This document shows positions 59,223-64,000 of a stretch of 64,000 bases of DNA, piece by piece. The position numbers were made by a program, and so were the translations under genes. How positions within the stretch are numbered: the first letter of the stretch is position 1; every line of letters begins with the position of its first letter. The DNA is from an uncultured Oscillospiraceae bacterium (GTDB taxonomy: Bacteria > Bacillota > Clostridia > Oscillospirales > Oscillospiraceae): the NCBI GenBank assembly GCA_910587505.1, contig CAJULD010000008.1:24824-88823 (forward strand), in the 5' to 3' direction. The notes under the pieces are model-generated. The model did not search any database and was not told where the DNA came from. It saw nothing but the letters and a program-made list of their open reading frames with translations.

Positions 59223-60296
59223 ATGAAAAGGATCGGCATGCTGACCAGCGGCGGAGACTGTCAGGCTCTGAATGCGGCCATGCGGGGCGTCGCCAAGACG
59301 CTGTTCAATTCCGGGGAGAAGGTGGAGATCTACGGCTTTCAGGACGGTTATCAGGGCCTGATTTACGGACGCTTCAGGCTTTTGACCTACGCCGACTTTA
59401 CCGGCATTCTCACCAAGGGCGGCACCTTCCTGGGCACCAGCCGTACCCCCTTCAAGACCATTGAGATTCCGGGGCCGGACGGCGTGGACAAGGTGGCCGC
59501 CATGAAGCAGAACTACTACAAGCTGCAGCTGGACTGCCTGGTCATTCTGGGCGGCAACGGCACCCACAAGACCGCCAATCTCCTGCGGCAGGAGGGACTG
59601 AACGTCGTCACCCTGCCCAAGACCATCGACAACGATCTGTGGGGCACGGACATGACCTTCGGCTTCCAGAGCGCGGTGAACGTAGCCACCGAGGCCATCG
59701 ACTGCATCCACACCACCGCCGCCTCCCACGGGCGGATTTTTATCGTGGAGGTCATGGGCCACAAGGTGGGCTGGCTGACGCTGAACGCGGGCATCGCAGG
59801 CGGCGCGGATATCATTCTCATCCCGGAAATTCCCTACGATATCGACAGACTGGCGAAAAAAATCAAAGAGCGCCACGAGGGCGGCAGCCGCTTCACCATT
59901 CTGGCGGTGGCCGAGGGGGCCATCTCCCGGAAGGACGCGGCCCTGAGCAAGAAGGAGTACAGGAAAAAGCTGGCCAAATCTCCGTATCCCTCCGTTTCCT
60001 ATGAAATTGCCGAAGAGCTGGGCAAGCGCTGCGGTCTGGAGGTCCGGGTGACGGTGCCCGGCCATACCCAGCGGGGCGGAAGCCCCTGCCCCTATGACCG
60101 GGTATTCGCCAGCCGGCTGGGCAGCGAGGCCGGGAAGCTGATCCTTAAAAGCGAGTATGGCTTCATGGTGGGCTATAAGAACCGGGAGATCGTCAAAGTC
60201 CCCCTGGAGGAGGTGGCCGGAAAGCTGAAAATGGTGGACCCGGAATCCTCTGTTGTCAAGGAGGCCAAACTGCTGGGCATCAGTTTTGGCGACTGA
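59223..60296 (+). CDS. pfkA: 6-phosphofructokinase, group III/mixed-substrate type
   Basis: Phosphorylates fructose 6-phosphate in glycolysis. The 357 residues are longer than the Bacillus enzyme (about 320) and start MKRIGMLTSGGDCQALNAAM. The catalytic PKTIDND (132-138) is intact with Asp136, and GHTQRGGSP is present. The phosphodonor residues are mixed: Gly113 (as in ATP enzymes) and Lys133 (as in PPi enzymes), and Asn112 replaces the usual Asp or Glu. ATP is the likelier donor for this clade, but PPi is not excluded. ATG 59223 follows GGGAGG. Confidence 0.9.
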   Translation: MKRIGMLTSGGDCQALNAAMRGVAKTLFNSGEKVEIYGFQDGYQGLIYGRFRLLTYADFTGILTKGGTFLGTSRTPFKTIEIPGPDGVDKVAAMKQNYYKLQLDCLVILGGNGTHKTANLLRQEGLNVVTLPKTIDNDLWGTDMTFGFQSAVNVATEAIDCIHTTAASHGRIFIVEVMGHKVGWLTLNAGIAGGADIILIPEIPYDIDRLAKKIKERHEGGSRFTILAVAEGAISRKDAALSKKEYRKKLAKSPYPSVSYEIAEELGKRCGLEVRVTVPGHTQRGGSPCPYDRVFASRLGSEAGKLILKSEYGFMVGYKNREIVKVPLEEVAGKLKMVDPESSVVKEAKLLGISFGD

Positions 60297-60578
60297 TCCG
60301 GTATCGTCTCGAATGAAACACACTTTCTGATGGTTCGTTGCAAAAATACTGAGCCTGTTTGGCAGACTCTGATAAGCAGCAAATATCCATGGTTTCCAGC
60401 AGCAGGCCCGTTGGAGAAATCCGACGGGTCTGCCAATGTCTGGTGAGCGCCACGGTAATAAGTATACTCTTTTTCCCGCCAGCCGCTTTGACCGGCAATC
60501 TGCGGCCAGGATCTCTTCGGTGGGACAGGCATCTCCGGAAGGAGGACCTGCTGAAAACGGAATGCTTCCCACATACAT
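60297..60578. other. Intergenic region, no gene identified
   Basis: About 280 bases between pfkA and the end of the hybrid kinase gene. It contains open frames on the minus strand of 70-130 codons, but they have no RBS, no recognised motif and overlap pfkA. A GTATACTCTTTTTCCC stretch and a purine-rich GGAAGGAGGA are the only notable signals. It may hold decayed sequence. Confidence 0.4.
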
Positions 60579-60613
60579 CAGTCCCCCCGGAGGCGATGCC
60601 TCTGGGGGGACTG
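60579..60613 (-). terminator. Terminator of the hybrid kinase gene
   Basis: CAGTCCCCCC pairs with GGGGGGACTG, with an inner GAGGC-GAT-GCCTC helix, three bases after the stop codon. Confidence 0.75.
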
Positions 60614-60615
60614 CC

Positions 60616-63600
60616 CTATCTGCTTTTTGGGAGGTCCGGGGCTGCCTCTCCGCCGGGAGCGGCGGCGTCCGCCCGCTCCCGATCCGGCGCCGCCCCCAGC
60701 CAGCGGTTCAGGCATTCGATCAGCCGGGAAACGTCCAGAGGCTTGGTAATGTGCTCGTTCATCCCGGCCGCCCGGCTGGCCCCGATATCCTCGGCGAAGG
60801 CGTTGGCGGACATGGCCACAATGGGAATGGAGGCTCCGTCGGGACGGGGCAGGCTGCGGATGGCGCGGGTAGCCTCATATCCGTTCATCACGGGCATCTG
60901 GATGTCCATCAGAATCAGGTCGTAGTATCCCGGAGCGGATTCGGTGAAGCGGTCCAGCGCCTGCCTGCCATCCCCGGCGCATTCCACCAGAGCACCGGCG
61001 TCCAGAAGGATCTCACAGGCGATTTCCTGATTGATCTCGTTGTCCTCTACCAGCAGCAGGCGGTGGCCGCGGAGGTTAAGTACCTGTTGCGCTTCCTCCG
61101 GCGGCGGGGCGCCGCCCGCTCCGTCCTGCTGGCGCAGGAACACGGTGACCGTGAACTGGGAGCCCTCGCCCGGACGGCTCCTGACCTCAATACTGCCGCC
61201 CATCATGCGCACAATGTTCTGAGCAATGGTCATACCCAGTCCGGTGCCCTCAATGGTACTGACCCGTGAATCCTCCGCCCGGCTGAAGGGGTCGAAGATT
61301 CGCCGGACAAAGGACTCCTCCATGCCAACGCCGTTGTCCCGGAAGACGAAATCATAGCAGCCGTAGCCATACTGCCGGGACTCCTTCTCCCGGATCTCAA
61401 TCTCCAGGAGCCCGCCCGGCGGGGTATATTTGACGCCGTTGCCCAGTATGTTTACAAACACCTGCCGCAGCCGGGTGGCGTCGCCCAGCACGGCGTCGTG
61501 CCGGATCTCCGGCGGATGGACCAGCAGCCGGTGCCGCTTCTCCTGAATGGGAGCGCGAAGAATCACAGACAGGTCCTGTATAAGCTCGGAAATGAGGAAG
61601 CGCTCCTCGGCCAGGTCGATCTTTCCCGACTCGATCTGACTCATATCCAGCACTTCGTTAACCAGATTCAGCAGATGCCGGCTGGAGATGGCGATTTTCT
61701 TCAGACAGTCCTGCACGCGCTCCGGGTCGCCGGCATGGGACATGGCGATGCTGGTCATGCCCATGATGCCGTTCATGGGGGTTCGGATGTCGTGACTCAT
61801 GCGGGAGAGAAATTCACTCTTGGCGGCGTTGGCATGGCTGGCGGCCTGACAGGCGGCCTGGAGGGCGCGGTGCTCCTGCTCCTCCTTCTGCTTGCTGTCC
61901 GTCACATCCTGGGTGGCGTAGAGCACCGTCAGAGGCCGCCCCTGTTCATCGGACTGCACCAGCAGCGCCGTGGCGCGGGTCCAGCTGCACCGGTCCGGCG
62001 CGGCGCCGGCGAAGCCGGCCGGCAGTTTCCGGTATTCCATGGCCAGCAGCTCCCGGTCCCGGCCCAGCTGCTTTTGCAGATTCTCCACAGACATGAAGGA
62101 CAGGTATTCCTCCCGGTCATCCGGATGCACGTATTTTCCCGCGTAGACATGCACCCCGTCGGTATACCGGGCAAGCTCGCCCAGCACGCCCCCCGCCTCC
62201 CGCAGGTGGGTGACGCTCTGGTAGGTATCCTCCCGCAGATTGACATAATATGTAGAGAAAAACATGCCGCTGAGGCTGCGGATAATGTCCAGCTTCTCCT
62301 GTTCCCGCTCCCGCTGGTCCTCCTCCCGGCTCTTCTCCGCCGTTATGTCCCGGCCCAGAATATTGACCATGATCTCTCCGGCCTGCCGGCTGTAGACCAC
62401 GTGCTGCTCCAGCCAGCGGGGCGGGTCCTCGCGGGTCCGGTACTGGCAGACCTCCTCGGAATAGTCCTCGGTTTCCAGCGCCCTGTTCCGGATATGATCC
62501 AGGGACATGGTCTGATGAAATACGGCGGCGTCCTCCTCCCGAACGAGGGTGAAAAGAGCCTGCTCCACATGCCGGGCGTAGTCATCGGTCCAGGAATCCC
62601 TGGTGCTGGCCGCCTGCCGCAGGTCGATGCGCTCGCACATCCCCGTATCCAGGCGGACGGTGTTCATCATGCTGTAGCGGCACTTGAGAATTGCGGCCAT
62701 CTGCATGTCCCACTGGCTGCGGGCCAGCTCCTGCCGGACCCGGTCGTCGGTGTCCTGTAAGGCCAGCACGGCGTAGCGCCGGTGCTTCCGGTCCTGATTG
62801 AAGCAGACGTTGACGGAGATATAGCTGTACAGCTCGCCGTCCGTGGTCCGCTGGCAGAGCAGCTCCACCCGGCTTTCGTCCTTCTCCCGGGCCTGCCGCA
62901 GGCTGGACAGGGAAAACATGGTCTCGAAGGCGTCATGATATTCCCAGTGGAGCTGGCTGAGAATCAGGGGCCGCAGCTCGTCCTCCCAGCGCAGCAGGCG
63001 GTTCCCGCTGATGGGCCGCATCTGCCCGTCCACCCGGATGGGGTCCGCCAGGCCCTCGTCCAGGTCGAGGACGTAAATGCTGAAATTCTGCTCGCTCAGC
63101 GCGCGGATCAGCTCCTGCCGGCGGATGCTGCTTTCCTCCCGCTCCAGTCCCTCCCGGAAGACGTCGTGAACGTCCTTGGCGTACATCAGCACCCGCTGGC
63201 TGCCGTCGGTATAGCCGAAATCCGGCGTCACCTCCAGCATGTTCCATCGAAATTCGCCCCGCACCCACCGGCGATAGGTGCAGGTGATGGCCTTTGACCG
63301 GCCCCGCAGCGCTGCGCGGAGATGCTCCGGCGCTACGAAGGCCCGAAAGCGCTCCACATCCTCCGGATGGAGCCCACCGTTCTGGAGGAAGCGCTCCAGC
63401 CAGTCCCACAAAGACTCGTCCCGGCCCTCGGCCCAGCGTTCGTTCCGGCCCAGCCGGACCACCTCATAGCTGCCGTCGGTGAGATTGGCCCGCAACAGCC
63501 GGTGATAGACGTAGGCGGACGGCTCCTTATGCGGCGTCAGCGTAATGGAAAATGCGGGGATCTGATCCTCCCAGAGGAGACGGGTGGCCTCAATGTCCAC

Positions 63601-63846
63601 GATCCGGCCAAAGGGGCTGCTGTAACAGACGGATCGATTCTTCTGTTTTTCGCCAATAGACAGCAGGGGACAGCTGGCGCAGCTGTCGGGCCACAGCTCA
63701 TGGCAGACCATGCCCACCTTCGCCGCCGGCGTGATCTGCCGTACCCTCTGGTTGAAGTACAGGATCCGATGGTCGTCCTCCCGGATCACATAGACCCCGG
63801 TCTCCTGCATGGCGTCCAGTATTTTTTCCAGGTCCCGGCTTTGCAT
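60616..63846 (-). CDS. Hybrid sensor histidine kinase, multi-PAS with receiver domain
   Basis: 1076 residues with no membrane helix, so cytoplasmic. Residues 1-640 match the whole PAS protein at 14294-16231: an N-terminal PAS with Cys48/Cys56/Cys59-Pro, then four PAS-type repeats. The kinase core follows: phospho-acceptor His685 in MSHDIRTPMNG, N-box Asn803, G1 DNGVGM near 837, G2 GTGLGMT near 867. A C-terminal receiver (about 925-1045) has phospho-acceptor Asp981 in LILMDIQMP. It has no response regulator gene next to it, so the final output may be in trans. The REC-GGDEF protein at 16281 is a candidate. Confidence 0.95.
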   Translation of the reverse strand: MQSRDLEKILDAMQETGVYVIREDDHRILYFNQRVRQITPAAKVGMVCHELWPDSCASCPLLSIGEKQKNRSVCYSSPFGRIVDIEATRLLWEDQIPAFSITLTPHKEPSAYVYHRLLRANLTDGSYEVVRLGRNERWAEGRDESLWDWLERFLQNGGLHPEDVERFRAFVAPEHLRAALRGRSKAITCTYRRWVRGEFRWNMLEVTPDFGYTDGSQRVLMYAKDVHDVFREGLEREESSIRRQELIRALSEQNFSIYVLDLDEGLADPIRVDGQMRPISGNRLLRWEDELRPLILSQLHWEYHDAFETMFSLSSLRQAREKDESRVELLCQRTTDGELYSYISVNVCFNQDRKHRRYAVLALQDTDDRVRQELARSQWDMQMAAILKCRYSMMNTVRLDTGMCERIDLRQAASTRDSWTDDYARHVEQALFTLVREEDAAVFHQTMSLDHIRNRALETEDYSEEVCQYRTREDPPRWLEQHVVYSRQAGEIMVNILGRDITAEKSREEDQREREQEKLDIIRSLSGMFFSTYYVNLREDTYQSVTHLREAGGVLGELARYTDGVHVYAGKYVHPDDREEYLSFMSVENLQKQLGRDRELLAMEYRKLPAGFAGAAPDRCSWTRATALLVQSDEQGRPLTVLYATQDVTDSKQKEEQEHRALQAACQAASHANAAKSEFLSRMSHDIRTPMNGIMGMTSIAMSHAGDPERVQDCLKKIAISSRHLLNLVNEVLDMSQIESGKIDLAEERFLISELIQDLSVILRAPIQEKRHRLLVHPPEIRHDAVLGDATRLRQVFVNILGNGVKYTPPGGLLEIEIREKESRQYGYGCYDFVFRDNGVGMEESFVRRIFDPFSRAEDSRVSTIEGTGLGMTIAQNIVRMMGGSIEVRSRPGEGSQFTVTVFLRQQDGAGGAPPPEEAQQVLNLRGHRLLLVEDNEINQEIACEILLDAGALVECAGDGRQALDRFTESAPGYYDLILMDIQMPVMNGYEATRAIRSLPRPDGASIPIVAMSANAFAEDIGASRAAGMNEHITKPLDVSRLIECLNRWLGAAPDRERADAAAPGGEAAPDLPKSR

Positions 63847-63971
63847 GGCTTATACCACCCCCGGACAAAAAGAATATCAGGCTTCGCCTAACGTCCACAC
63901 CCCGCCGCCCTTTAAAAAAGGCGGGCAGAATTTTTTGAAAATTTTCTTAGGCCTTGTTTGAAAAATAAATA

Positions 63972-64000
63972 TTGCACAAACACTGAGTATAGGATATTAT
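63972..64000 (+). promoter_or_regulatory. Promoter reading out of the window
   Basis: TTGCAC, 17 bases, TATTAT, ending at the last base. It would drive a plus-strand gene beyond the window, divergent from the hybrid kinase. The 125 bases before it hold a GC-rich hairpin (CCCGCC/GGCGGG) and AT-rich sequence. Confidence 0.45.

Overview
The window is a compact, GC-rich stretch (about 60% by eye) of a Gram-positive endospore-forming chromosome. I infer a member of the Clostridia, probably the Oscillospiraceae (Flavonifractor/Oscillibacter-like). The reasons are Firmicute gene order (pgsA-rimO, recX-gpsA-plsY-der-DUF512, dapA-dapB-dapH), a CwlJ/GerQ spore germination pair, RNase Y, a BceAB-type transporter, GGAGG ribosome binding sites and a low frequency of AT-rich codons. 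I see no rRNA, tRNA, CRISPR array, prophage or intact insertion sequence. It reads as ordinary chromosome with several mobile or repetitive small elements.

Layout. 1-10.2 kb is mostly minus strand: purine salvage (guaA, xpt), then a tightly overlapping block pgsA-rimO-NUDIX-recX-gpsA, then plsY-der-DUF512. 10.4-17.2 kb is plus strand: acetyltransferase, phosphoglucomutase, aminotransferase, then a signalling pair made of a PAS-repeat protein with no output domain and a REC-GGDEF diguanylate cyclase. 17.3-25 kb holds ogt, an aldose epimerase, a three-subunit molybdenum hydroxylase (xdhA-xdhB-xdhC) interrupted by a hairpin-rich repeat array, its molybdopterin nucleotidyltransferase and a membrane acyltransferase. 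25.4-30.7 kb holds degV, the nucleoside salvage operon udp-deoC-cdd and rny. 30.7-34 kb is a BceAB-type antimicrobial-peptide module with a BceR-like operator and a small membrane protein, but no local sensor kinase or regulator.

34-36.7 kb is a lysine-riboswitch-controlled dapA-dapB-dapH operon. 37-44 kb has an MsmX/UgpC-type ABC ATPase with a lysine-rich insertion, a MATE pump, a sirtuin, small enzymes, a rhomboid-like pseudoprotease with a zinc ribbon and an esterase. 44-46.5 kb is dusB-ECF sigma-anti-sigma in overlapping frames. 46.6-49.8 kb has a second MATE pump with an upstream 58-residue peptide gene, and mntP behind a manganese (yybP-ykoY) riboswitch. 50-60.3 kb has a threonine aldolase, a serine hydrolase, cwlJ-gerQ, an HD hydrolase, a phosphatase-acetyltransferase fusion, a YgiQ radical SAM protein, a four-motif ferredoxin and phosphofructokinase. 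The window ends with a large hybrid histidine kinase (60.6-63.8 kb) whose sensory half is paralogous to the kinase-less PAS protein at 14.3 kb.

The main points for a second look are: the paralogous PAS cassettes, one with and one without a kinase; a 160-162 bp MITE-like element in four copies with terminal inverted repeats and TNA-type flanks; the orphan Bce module with its operator and extra small gene; the rhomboid-like protein lacking the catalytic dyad; the peptide-MATE transcription unit; and a promoter followed at once by an intrinsic terminator ahead of the acetyltransferase at 10.4 kb.
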